From: Acidobacteriota bacterium | GTDB taxonomy: Bacteria; Acidobacteriota; Terriglobia; Terriglobales; Acidobacteriaceae | DNA: 33,094 bases | NCBI GenBank assembly: GCA_021818105.1 | Contig: JAKAFB010000019.1 | Location: forward strand, 1 to 33,094 | Direction of reading: 5' to 3' | Part shown: positions 1 to 7,280 of the stretch, piece by piece | Layout: each line of letters opens with the position of its first letter | How positions within the stretch are numbered: the first letter of the stretch is position 1 | Notes under the pieces: generated by a model | Told to the model about the DNA's origin: nothing | Database searches by the model: none | The model's input: only the letters and a program-made list of their open reading frames with translations | Translations under genes and position numbers: made by a program

Positions 1-2
1 TG

Positions 3-329
3 ACGATCGGGCTGGGCGTACTGGTGCTGCTGTTTGGCCGCCGCTACGGCTCGGGCTGGCGCAGCCATGCGCAGAGACTCATCATCGGACTTTCAACGGC
101 ATCGCTGGGGCGGGTTGCGGTGCAGCTAATCTGGGACATCATCACGAAGACAGCCCAGCCACATTCCATGGCCGAATACCAGCGCGTTCTGGAACTGCGC
201 GAGCAACTGCTGAACGGCAACAATGCGTTGTATTTTCTGGTGCTGGTGTGGTGGATTATTGCCTTCTGGATCAATGAGCCGGGGCAGGCGCAGGGCGCGG
301 GCGGGAAACCTGCAGAGGACACGAATTAG
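3..329 (+). CDS. Membrane protein, 3' part (5' end outside window)
   Basis: The reading frame is open from the left edge of the window to a TAG at 327-329, so this is the C-terminal part of a longer gene. A GTG at 24 could be read as a start, but it lies inside a hydrophobic stretch and has no ribosome binding site, so truncation by the window edge is more likely. About 109 residues are visible. They show hydrophobic segments at the extreme N-terminal side, around the middle and near the end (a Trp-rich segment around NALYFLVLVWW), joined by a polar loop, which suggests an inner-membrane protein. The family is not recognised. It is co-directional with nothing else in the window and converges with the ribonuclease gene. 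Confidence 0.55.
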   Translation, partial: TIGLGVLVLLFGRRYGSGWRSHAQRLIIGLSTASLGRVAVQLIWDIITKTAQPHSMAEYQRVLELREQLLNGNNALYFLVLVWWIIAFWINEPGQAQGAGGKPAEDTN

Positions 330-351
330 CGACGTTTGAGAATCTTTGAAA

Positions 352-382
352 TAAGAAAAGCGCGGATGGATTCCATCCCCGC
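352..382 (-). terminator. Rho-independent terminator of the RNB ribonuclease gene
   Basis: Just after the ribonuclease stop codon (388-390) the minus strand reads a hairpin with stem GGATGG/CCATCC and a short AAT loop, flanked by extra G/C pairs, followed by TTTTCTTA. This is the layout of an intrinsic terminator. It may also stop transcripts from the plus-strand gene that ends at 329. Confidence 0.65.
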
Positions 383-387
383 ATTTC

Positions 388-1854
388 TTATGCTTCAAAG
401 TCGATGAAGCCACGCTCGGGATCGGTGCTGACGAGGCGGACTGTCACGCGGTCGCCGACGTCGAGCCCCTTGGCGCCGCGGACGAGCATGCCTTCCACGT
501 GAGGATCGAAGGTGCGCACGAAGGTGCCGTAGTTATTGACGCCGGTGACGACGGCGCGGAAGCGATCACCAATGCGCGGATGGAGCACGACGGCGGCGAT
601 GCGCTTTTGCATTTCGCGCTCGACCTTGCGGGCGGCGTTCTCCATGCTTGTGCAGCGCTCGGCGATGGCGTTGAGGTCGTCCTCAGAGTACGGCTGAGGG
701 CCGCGCGCAAGCCATGCCTTGAGCAAACGCTGCGTAACGACGTCAGGGAATCGGCGATTGGGCGCGGTGGAATGGGTGTAGTCCTGCACGGCGAGGCCGA
801 AGTGGCCGGGAGACTCTTCTTCCGGCTTGACGAGCACATATTCACCGGGCCCCATGAGTTTGACAACAGCCAGGGAGAGATCGGGGAAACGGTCGGGGTC
901 TTTCTGCTTTTGCGCGAGCAGGAAATCGTTAAGGGCCTTGGAGTCTGGCGTGGAGGGCAGAGATCCGCCGAGGCCAGCGGCTACTTCCACGATGCGGTCC
1001 CAGCGCTTGGGCGTGCGGACCACGCGGCGGATGGATGCGACGTTGGCGCCATCAAAGATGCGGGCGATGACGCCGTTGGCCGCGACCATGAACTCCTCAA
1101 TGAGTGCCGTGGCGCGGTTCTTTTCGAGGCGTGCGATTTCGACGGCTTCTTCGGCGAGCATAACGGGGCGGGTTTCAATGGTTTCTAGATCGAGCGCGCC
1201 GTGCTGGAAGCGGCAGTCAAGCATGCGCTGCGCGGCTGCATCCTGCAGCTTGAGCTGGGCGGCGAGTTGCGGATTGGCAGCAACCTTCTCTGGCGCCGGA
1301 CCAGCGCCCGCGAGCCAGGTGCCGATGGAGGGATAGGCAAGCTGCGCGCTGTTGCGCACGAGCGCGCGATAGGCTTTGCCGCCGGTAACGCACCCTTCTT
1401 CATTCACGCAGAATTCAATGATCAGGGCGAGGCGGTCCTCGTTCTCGTTGAGCGAGGTAATGCCTTCGGAGAGCTCCACGGGGAGCATGGGGAAGACCTT
1501 GACGCCGGTGTAGACCGAAGTGGTCTCACTGCGCGCGTGGCTGTCAATGAGGGAGCCGCGCAGGACGCGGGCATCGACATCGGCAACACCGATGAGGACG
1601 CGGATGCGGCCGTCGGGCAGGTGCTCTGCCCACTCAATCTGGTCGAGGTCCCTGGAGGTGTCGTTGTCAATAGACGACCAGAGGAGCGAGCGGAGATCCT
1701 TCGCATCGGGAGCGGCGGGAAGCTTGGGGCGCGCCTGAATGGCGGCGATTTCAGTCTCAGTGCCCGCAGGAAAGTCCGGCTGGAAGCCATGCTCGAGCAT
1801 GGAGGCATGGGCGGCTGCGACGAGGTTGAAATGCAGTGCATGATGAGCGTGCAT
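388..1854 (-). CDS. RNB-domain ribonuclease (RNase II/R superfamily)
   Basis: This is a 488-residue protein with an RNB exoribonuclease core and a C-terminal S1 RNA-binding domain (about residues 420-487, VVTGVNNYGTFVR). The family degrades single-stranded RNA 3' to 5' with metal ions in the cytoplasm. The ATG at 1854 was chosen because AGGAGG lies about 10 bases upstream; an extension to 1926 has no such signal. The active-site segment is IDNDTSRDLDQ (residues 62-72). Asp63, Asp69 and Asp71 match three of the four RNase II catalytic aspartates, but the fourth position is Gln72. The second conserved segment is YTHSTAPNRRFPD. N-terminal cold-shock domains of classical RNase II/R are absent, so it belongs to a shorter RNB subfamily. 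It is separated from the upstream cytochrome cluster by a terminator and is probably monocistronic. Confidence 0.88.
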   Translation of the reverse strand: MHAHHALHFNLVAAAHASMLEHGFQPDFPAGTETEIAAIQARPKLPAAPDAKDLRSLLWSSIDNDTSRDLDQIEWAEHLPDGRIRVLIGVADVDARVLRGSLIDSHARSETTSVYTGVKVFPMLPVELSEGITSLNENEDRLALIIEFCVNEEGCVTGGKAYRALVRNSAQLAYPSIGTWLAGAGPAPEKVAANPQLAAQLKLQDAAAQRMLDCRFQHGALDLETIETRPVMLAEEAVEIARLEKNRATALIEEFMVAANGVIARIFDGANVASIRRVVRTPKRWDRIVEVAAGLGGSLPSTPDSKALNDFLLAQKQKDPDRFPDLSLAVVKLMGPGEYVLVKPEEESPGHFGLAVQDYTHSTAPNRRFPDVVTQRLLKAWLARGPQPYSEDDLNAIAERCTSMENAARKVEREMQKRIAAVVLHPRIGDRFRAVVTGVNNYGTFVRTFDPHVEGMLVRGAKGLDVGDRVTVRLVSTDPERGFIDFEA

Positions 1855-1925
1855 CGCGAATGGCCCTCCTGAACTGCGAAGGGACAGCCTAACACGCGGG
1901 GCGGGTGACGCGCGGACCATGCACA

Positions 1926-1951
1926 AAGGCGGCCGGGAATCGGGCCGCCTT
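1926..1951 (-). terminator. Terminator-like hairpin closing the cytochrome cluster
   Basis: A perfect 9-bp inverted repeat (AAGGCGGCC / GGCCGCCTT, 8-base loop) starts 26 bases after the stop codon of the ImcH-like gene and ends in TTTG on the minus strand. It separates the cytochrome cluster from the ribonuclease gene. The T tract is short, so it could also be a 3'-end stabilising hairpin. Confidence 0.6.
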
Positions 1952-1977
1952 CAGTGCCATTCGATGCCGGGTTTGGT

Positions 1978-3420
1978 TTATTGCTGAATGCCGAGGTCTG
2001 CCAGCACCTTGGGCTTGGATTCATCGACGGCCAACAGGTTGTGGCAGACAGCGCAGTCCTGCGGGATGCTGGAGCCATCCTTGGCGTTGTGGTCGCCATC
2101 GTGGCAACGGAAGCAGCCGGGATAGCTCATGTGGCCAATGTGATTGGGATGCGTTCCCCAGGTAACCTTCATGTCAGGAAAAACATTCTGGCTGTAGAGG
2201 GTGACGAGTTCCTTGCCGGCGGCCTTAACGAGATCTGCCTTGGAGGAGAGCACATCAGGATTGCTGCTGCGATAAAAGGCTTCGAGCTCGGCAGGAATCC
2301 TGGTGCTTGCGTCAGCCTGGCTGCCGTAGGTGGCTTTCAGCAGCACGAGACCTTCTTTGTGGACCCAGGGCAGCGACGGGCTGATGGCGCCGATAGCCAT
2401 GGCGCTGTTGAGGGCTTCCTCTGCGGTGACGAAGGTGTGCGCGGCGCGGTTGTGGCAGTCGATGCAATCCATGAGGCGGCGCTCGCCCTTCGGTGTGGCG
2501 CCGTTCAGCGAGGAGGCCGTGAAGGCGGTCTCGGAGCCGTCTGGGTTGCGCTTGGAGACCCAGGGAATGGTGGTCCGGCTCTCATCGGTGGCGATGTATT
2601 CGATGTGGCCGAGATGCACACCGTGGATGCCGGTGAGGTGGGAGAGTCCGTCGAGGCCACCGAGGTGGAGGACGACGACGGATTGCGTCTCAGTGTTCTG
2701 CTCATCGTCAGCGAAGGAGGACTTGACGAGCAGCCTTTCACCGACGAACTTGGCCGGCGTGTGGCATCCCTCGCAGATGACGCGCGCAGGACGCAGGTTC
2801 TGGACCGGCGAAGGGATGGGCCGCGAATAGGTGTTGAAGGCCACTTCAAACAACTGCTTGGTGCCATCCACCTTGGCGGCGAAGTAGGATCTTGCTCCCG
2901 AACCTATGTGGCACTCCACGCAAGCGACGTGGGAGTGGGGAGATATTTTGTAAGCGGTGTACTCCGGGTGCATCACGTGGCAGGAGGCGCCGCAGAACTG
3001 CGGAGAGTCCATATAGGCCGCGCCTCGATAACTTGCCATGGAAACGACGAGGAAGTTGATGATGGTGGCCACAAGCACGATATCGACGCCGTGGCGGAAG
3101 ATGCGGTCGTTGAAGTCGACCTTGGGGTAAACGGCAGGGATTTTTCCCGCCTTTAGCAGGCTCTGGTGGCGGATAAAGATGCCGACAGGGATGATGAGCA
3201 GGCCCAGCACAAAGAGGGCCGGCAAAATGAGGTTGAAGATGATGCCGAGATAAGGATTGGGATGTGGCTGAGCGAACATTTCCATCAGCCAGTTACCAAT
3301 CATGGTGACGCCGGCTGCAGTGGTGATGGCACCACCGGCAAGGCTGATGGGATTGTTGCCAAAAAAGAGCGCAGGGCGCACCCAGTGTTCGCGGAATCTC
3401 AGGCTCAGAAAGGTCGGCAC
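1978..3420 (-). CDS. ImcH/NapC-NirT-like membrane multihaem cytochrome c (quinol dehydrogenase)
   Basis: This 480-residue protein has three predicted N-terminal membrane segments (about 26-49, 57-83 and 112-129) followed by a periplasmic cytochrome region. Haem sites are one C-X3-CH (Cys143/Cys147/His148, followed by Met150) and five CXXCH motifs starting at Cys167, 216, 319, 436 and 456, so six c-type haems are predicted. The first two sites with the HVM and CVECH context resemble the NapC/NrfH quinol-oxidising module. Three membrane segments plus NapC/NirT plus extra haems is the architecture of Geobacter ImcH, which passes electrons from menaquinol to the periplasm; ImcH is usually described with seven haems. 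The start is a GTG at 3420 with GAGGG just upstream. It is the last gene of the minus-strand cytochrome cluster. The inferred role is entry or exit of electrons at the quinone pool. Confidence 0.85.
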   Translation of the reverse strand: MPTFLSLRFREHWVRPALFFGNNPISLAGGAITTAAGVTMIGNWLMEMFAQPHPNPYLGIIFNLILPALFVLGLLIIPVGIFIRHQSLLKAGKIPAVYPKVDFNDRIFRHGVDIVLVATIINFLVVSMASYRGAAYMDSPQFCGASCHVMHPEYTAYKISPHSHVACVECHIGSGARSYFAAKVDGTKQLFEVAFNTYSRPIPSPVQNLRPARVICEGCHTPAKFVGERLLVKSSFADDEQNTETQSVVVLHLGGLDGLSHLTGIHGVHLGHIEYIATDESRTTIPWVSKRNPDGSETAFTASSLNGATPKGERRLMDCIDCHNRAAHTFVTAEEALNSAMAIGAISPSLPWVHKEGLVLLKATYGSQADASTRIPAELEAFYRSSNPDVLSSKADLVKAAGKELVTLYSQNVFPDMKVTWGTHPNHIGHMSYPGCFRCHDGDHNAKDGSSIPQDCAVCHNLLAVDESKPKVLADLGIQQ

Positions 3421-3442
3421 GTTGCCCTCGGGTCAGAAGTAA

Positions 3443-3468
3443 GCGGCCCGCCGAGTGCGGCGGGCCGC
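3443..3468 (-). terminator. Strong intercistronic hairpin before the ImcH-like gene
   Basis: A perfect 11-bp inverted repeat (GCGGCCCGCCG / CGGCGGGCCGC, 4-base loop) lies between the stop of the monohaem cytochrome gene (3479) and the GTG of the ImcH-like gene (3420). On the minus strand it is followed by TTACTTCT. It can act as a partial terminator or as an mRNA-stabilising hairpin that lowers expression of the membrane cytochrome relative to the soluble one. Confidence 0.65.
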
Positions 3469-3478
3469 GGGGAGCACT

Positions 3479-3799
3479 TTACTTCAAGGTGCGGAAATAC
3501 ACAACAGCTTCCTTGATCTGCTCGTCAGAGAGCTTGCCTTTGAAGGAGGGCATCTTGCCCTTACCATCCGTAGTGGCCTTGATCATGTCGGCCTCGGACA
3601 GCTTCTTCATTTCCGGACTGGCGATGGGCATGACCTTGAGCATCTTGGCCGAGGGTGTGTCTGCAGCGCCCTTGGCGCCGTGGCACATGGCGCATTTTGC
3701 CTTGTAGGTTGCCTCGCCTGCGGATTGCGCGAAGCCCATGGAGCCGGCCATACATACAGTGGCAGCCAACACCGCGAGAGTACGAATCGTTCTTGTCAT
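3479..3799 (-). CDS. Periplasmic monohaem cytochrome c (paralogue 2)
   Basis: A 106-residue class I cytochrome c with a cleavable signal peptide (cleavage probably after GFA, about residue 24). It has a single CAMCH haem site (Cys36, Cys39, His40) and a likely axial Met83 in GKMPSF. The ATG at 3799 is preceded by AAGGAG with 7 bases of spacing. The protein is colinear with its neighbour at 4003-4326: both have the haem Cys at residue 36 and the Met at 83, and share HGAKG, ADTPSAK and YFRT. A tandem duplication is the simplest origin. Its place between the outer-membrane conduit and the quinol dehydrogenase suggests a soluble electron shuttle across the periplasm; this is inference. Confidence 0.9.
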   Translation of the reverse strand: MTRTIRTLAVLAATVCMAGSMGFAQSAGEATYKAKCAMCHGAKGAADTPSAKMLKVMPIASPEMKKLSEADMIKATTDGKGKMPSFKGKLSDEQIKEAVVYFRTLK

Positions 3800-3965
3800 T
3801 GCATCACTCCTTCAAGTTGTTCCACGGCCAGGATGCTGAAAGCGCATCTGCCATGCAGTGTTTCCTACACAGTTAAACCCCGGTCGCGGCGCTGTGTCGC
3901 ACTGATTTACTGCCAGTCTTGCCAGGCGACGCAGAGACCCCGGGGGGGCGGCACAGCCATCATGA

Positions 3966-4001
3966 GGGAATGAAGGCTGCGCCGGTTTTTAATTCATTCC
4001 C
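3966..4001 (-). other. 3' hairpin after monohaem cytochrome paralogue 1
   Basis: A perfect 9-bp inverted repeat (GGGAATGAA / TTCATTCCC) with an 18-base loop begins one base after the stop codon of the cytochrome gene at 4003. It lies in the roughly 200-base spacer (3800-4002) before the second cytochrome gene. No gene was seen in that spacer. It is more likely an mRNA 3'-end structure than a full terminator, because no T run follows. Confidence 0.5.
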
Positions 4002-4002
4002 G

Positions 4003-4326
4003 TTACTGCAAAAAGGTGCGGAAATAGGCTACCACGCCCTTAATCTGAGCGTCGGTCAACTTGTCCTTGTAGGGTTGCATTTTGCCCATCCCGTTGCGGA
4101 CAGCCTCCTCCATTTTTGCCTCAGTCATCCCTTTGACTTCAGGGTCAGTGACAGGCTTCACCTTCATGGCCTTGGCTGAAGGGGTGTCTGCCATACCCTT
4201 CGCGCCGTGGCACATCTGGCACTTTGATTTGTAAAGAGCTTCGCTGGACGGCTGCGCGAAGCACACAGCGCCCGTAAGCAGGAAGACTGCTGTCAGGGCC
4301 ACTTGCAATCGAATCATCTTGCGCAT
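4003..4326 (-). CDS. Periplasmic monohaem cytochrome c (paralogue 1)
   Basis: A 107-residue class I cytochrome c with a signal peptide (MRKMIRLQ then a hydrophobic core, cleavage after CFA). The haem site is CQMCH (Cys36, Cys39, His40) and the probable sixth ligand is Met83 in GKMQPY. The ATG at 4326 is chosen over an extension to 4371 because GGGAG precedes it by 7 bases and the signal peptide then starts normally. It is the close paralogue of 3479-3799. Charge differs between the two: this copy has more Lys/Glu exchanges around residues 56-80, which could mean different partners. Predicted role: soluble periplasmic electron carrier for the adjacent MtrAB-like conduit. Confidence 0.9.
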   Translation of the reverse strand: MRKMIRLQVALTAVFLLTGAVCFAQPSSEALYKSKCQMCHGAKGMADTPSAKAMKVKPVTDPEVKGMTEAKMEEAVRNGMGKMQPYKDKLTDAQIKGVVAYFRTFLQ

Positions 4327-4421
4327 GGTAAAACTCCCGTTTGATTTCCGCACTCCCCGGCGTGCATGCAAGCGTTGCGGAACAGATGCGGACTCGTAGA
4401 GAAGAACGTTTTACACAGTGG

Positions 4422-4451
4422 GCGCGGGAGGCAATGCCATGCCTCCGGCGC
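4422..4451 (-). other. Intercistronic hairpin after the MtrB-like gene
   Basis: The arms 4422-4433 and 4440-4451 pair over 7 bp, one G-G mismatch and 4 more bp, with a 6-base loop (ATGCCA). It lies in the 217-base spacer between the barrel gene (stop at 4544) and the first monohaem cytochrome (4326). No open gene was seen in this spacer. No T run follows on the minus strand, so mRNA processing or protection is more likely than full termination. Confidence 0.5.
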
Positions 4452-4543
4452 GATTCAGTTCCCGGAGGGAAAAGAAGAGGTGAACCGGCACTTCATCCGA
4501 ACCCGGTCCACCCCAGCCATCCTCAGAGGTACAGCGGTTTCAA

Positions 4544-7171
4544 TTAGAACTCATAGTGCATGCCAAGGGTGACGTTGTTGGAGTGGAAGTTCCTTGGCCC
4601 TGTGAGGCCGGACGGCGGTTCGGTTAGGCCGACCGGGCCTGTGATTGTGGACGACGTACACGGAACAACCGTTGCGGTGAACGAAGTTGTGGTGCTGCAG
4701 TACTGCGCACCTGAAGGCCCACCTTCTCCGTAGCCGTAGTAGTTATACTCTGCGGACCAGATCCAGCTTGGCCGCACGGCATAGGAGAACGTTGCAAAGG
4801 GAGTCTGGTACGTAGAGTTGAGAGACCCGTTGACAGCGCGGGCGTCGTTGAAGAACTGGCTGCCGTTCACTGCACTGATGCGGTAGCCGAGATTCGAGTG
4901 CACCTTCTTGTTGGGAGACATGGTGAGAGCCACCGTGCCCGAGTTCGTGGGAGCCGACATGAAGTCACGAGCGATCCAAGACACCAACTGGGTTGTGGAA
5001 CCCCTGGCAAAGACACCGGGACATACATTCGGCGTACCGGCGGCTGTGAGTGTTGCCGTGCCTGGATAGTTGGGGCCGTTCGCACCGCTGGTGTAGCACA
5101 TGTTCGTGGCTGTGTACACGTCAGTGAATGCGTAGGTGAGGTCGACGCCCCAGTGCTCGTTCTTGGCGATCGTCGCACCGACGCCCATGAACCGGCTGTG
5201 ATCGACATGATCGATAGGCTCAATGTAGGGCTGGATTTCTTCGCCCGCTACTTCAGCCGCTTGACGATCGGCTTCAGTAATGTTGTTGGTGTTGTTATGC
5301 CGCTCGCGGTCCGAGAAGGATCCGGAGATTGTTGCCCAGGGCTTTGGCCGGTACTGGGTATGGACCCTGTACTGCTGCCGTTGACGCGGAGCAACAGGCG
5401 TGAGCACGTTATCGGCGTAGGAAACGATCGCCGTACCGTTGAGTTGCCAGTTCGAGGTGGGGCGCAAAGCCGCATTGAAGATGCCGCCGTTCTCCGTAAT
5501 GGACACCGTACCGCTGACGGGATCGCCATACACGATGTTTCCATTGTGGGGCACACCCTGGCCGATGTTGTGGTTGAGGTAGCGATAGCCAAGCGCGAAG
5601 GACGCGCGTGGCGTGGCATCCCAACGCACGGTAAGCGTGTTGATTGTGAATTGCTGGCCGAAGTAGTTGTACGTGAGGTAGCCGTTGATGCCGTGCGGCA
5701 GAGTGCCAACACCTGGGGTCAGCGGACCGGAGTAGTTGATGGTCTGGTTGCCCGTGGAGGTTGTCGTATCCTTAGGCGTGTTGAGGGTTGCCGGCGCAGG
5801 CACGTTTGAGTAGCCGGGCTGATGGACGGTGGAGTAATTCACCTGGTCAGAAACACTGACCTTTTTGGCAACCTGCCAGACAATGCCATAGTCGATGACG
5901 AAGGCGGAGCGATGTCCGCGGGCGTAGCCGCCACTGTAAGTCTGCTCGCGCGCGGTGCCGTTGAGACCCTGTACATCCTCGTAGTAGCTGGGCAGGTCCA
6001 TGGTCCCGAGAGTGTAGGTGATGTTGCCGTTCATCGAGACGTCCTTCAAGGCACTGCTCTGGAAATGGAGGATCTCGGTGGGCAGGATTATCCTTGTGGG
6101 CTGCGTGCGGGAGTAGCTGGTCACGACAGCGCATGCAGGGTTGATGATCGGCAGGCCGCCGGGCGTATTCGGTGGCGACAGGATTGTGTAATGGGTCTTG
6201 TCGGTGTAGGCGGAGCCCATGCTGGTGGTGGTGCAGGCGCCAATGCCATAGGGCGTTACGCTGTCCCAGTTGCCAAGGTAGACGGGGGTTCCGTCCGCCT
6301 CCTGCACCATGAAGTCCTTCGGGTTCAGGGTGAAGAAGGAGTCCATCTTGTAGTGATTGACAAACTGCTGATAGGTCACCGTCGTTTTGTCAGAGGGTTT
6401 CCAGTCGATGGCGCCGCTAAACTCATCCGTGCCGTTGCGCTGGTACTGCTGGAGCAGCGCATCGTACTTGAAGATGGAATAGCTGGGGCTCAGCGTTGGG
6501 CCTTCCATGGTGTAGTGCGAGTAGCCGACGTGATACGTAAATTTTGAAAGCGGAAGAATGGTCAGATTCACGTCGGTCATGCGTCGCACGGTATTGAAGA
6601 GCACGGAAGAGTGCATAACCTGAGGCCATGCCAGCGAGCCGACGGGAGCGTTGGAGGGGCCGATGGGAATGGACAGGCCATTAGGGATGTTGGGATTGCC
6701 CAGCAGGTTGTAGTCGAAGTACTGGCGGTCACGACGGAACATGCCGGAAAACTGGAAGAGCTTGCCCTTGTAGAAATTCAATCTGACAAGGTTGTTGGGA
6801 TCACCACCAAAGCCGCTGGTGAAACCGCTGAGCGAATCGATCAACGGATTTTTGTTGCCCGGCAGCGCATGCATCTCAATGGTCTGGCCGAGGACGCGTG
6901 GACCGGACTGGAGATTGACCAGCGTGGAGTACATGGCGTCCGCGCCTGAGAGATTGACTATATGGCCGCCGAGATCGACGGTCTGATGGATGGAGTAGCC
7001 TTGCGGGGCACTCACCGGTTGCGATGATGGCGCATCCGGAGCCTGGGCGCGTGCTGCACCCTGCGCCATGCAGAGTACGATGGCCGCCCCAATTCCTGCG
7101 GCGATGCGCAGGGCCTTTGCAGGAGAGGTCTGTCGCCTGGACAGCGGATCAAATTGACTTAACTTTCTCAT
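4544..7171 (-). CDS. MtrB/PioB-family outer-membrane beta-barrel of a porin-cytochrome conduit
   Basis: An 875-residue exported protein. The signal peptide ends near ARAQAP (about residue 43). The rest is rich in alternating aromatic/polar strands (for example YHVGYSHYTM, FALGYRYLNHN, WIWSAEYNYYGYG) and ends in YEF, the terminal aromatic signature of outer-membrane barrels. MtrB/PioB proteins form a roughly 26-strand sheath around an MtrA-type decahaem cytochrome. The assignment rests on this fold pattern plus the decahaem gene directly upstream. It is longer than Shewanella MtrB (about 700 residues), so long extracellular loops are expected; Cys pairs around residues 316/349, 698/718 and 828/842 may cross-link them. 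The N-terminal CXXC of Shewanella MtrB is not present. The ATG at 7171 has GAGG upstream; the GTG at 7183 does not. Confidence 0.82.
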   Translation of the reverse strand: MRKLSQFDPLSRRQTSPAKALRIAAGIGAAIVLCMAQGAARAQAPDAPSSQPVSAPQGYSIHQTVDLGGHIVNLSGADAMYSTLVNLQSGPRVLGQTIEMHALPGNKNPLIDSLSGFTSGFGGDPNNLVRLNFYKGKLFQFSGMFRRDRQYFDYNLLGNPNIPNGLSIPIGPSNAPVGSLAWPQVMHSSVLFNTVRRMTDVNLTILPLSKFTYHVGYSHYTMEGPTLSPSYSIFKYDALLQQYQRNGTDEFSGAIDWKPSDKTTVTYQQFVNHYKMDSFFTLNPKDFMVQEADGTPVYLGNWDSVTPYGIGACTTTSMGSAYTDKTHYTILSPPNTPGGLPIINPACAVVTSYSRTQPTRIILPTEILHFQSSALKDVSMNGNITYTLGTMDLPSYYEDVQGLNGTAREQTYSGGYARGHRSAFVIDYGIVWQVAKKVSVSDQVNYSTVHQPGYSNVPAPATLNTPKDTTTSTGNQTINYSGPLTPGVGTLPHGINGYLTYNYFGQQFTINTLTVRWDATPRASFALGYRYLNHNIGQGVPHNGNIVYGDPVSGTVSITENGGIFNAALRPTSNWQLNGTAIVSYADNVLTPVAPRQRQQYRVHTQYRPKPWATISGSFSDRERHNNTNNITEADRQAAEVAGEEIQPYIEPIDHVDHSRFMGVGATIAKNEHWGVDLTYAFTDVYTATNMCYTSGANGPNYPGTATLTAAGTPNVCPGVFARGSTTQLVSWIARDFMSAPTNSGTVALTMSPNKKVHSNLGYRISAVNGSQFFNDARAVNGSLNSTYQTPFATFSYAVRPSWIWSAEYNYYGYGEGGPSGAQYCSTTTSFTATVVPCTSSTITGPVGLTEPPSGLTGPRNFHSNNVTLGMHYEF

Positions 7172-7245
7172 CTGAAGCCTCACTTGGAAAACGTTGCTCG
7201 CGGCGAAACATTCAACGCGCGCGCAAGGTTGCTACGAGATCCGGA

Positions 7246-7271
7246 CCGCGCCCTCCACACGGAAGGCGCGG
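7246..7271 (-). other. Hairpin between the decahaem and barrel genes
   Basis: A perfect 7-bp inverted repeat (CCGCGCC / GGCGCGG, 12-base loop) lies 9 bases after the decahaem cytochrome stop (7281) in the 109-base spacer before the barrel gene. No T run follows. It fits the pattern of hairpins in every spacer of this cluster. Confidence 0.45.
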
Positions 7272-7280
7272 AGCAGCCTG

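Noticed and set aside
1954-3156. A 400-codon plus-strand frame opposite the ImcH-like cytochrome
   Set aside because: Lies entirely antisense to a gene with six haem sites and membrane segments; no motifs and no ribosome binding site.
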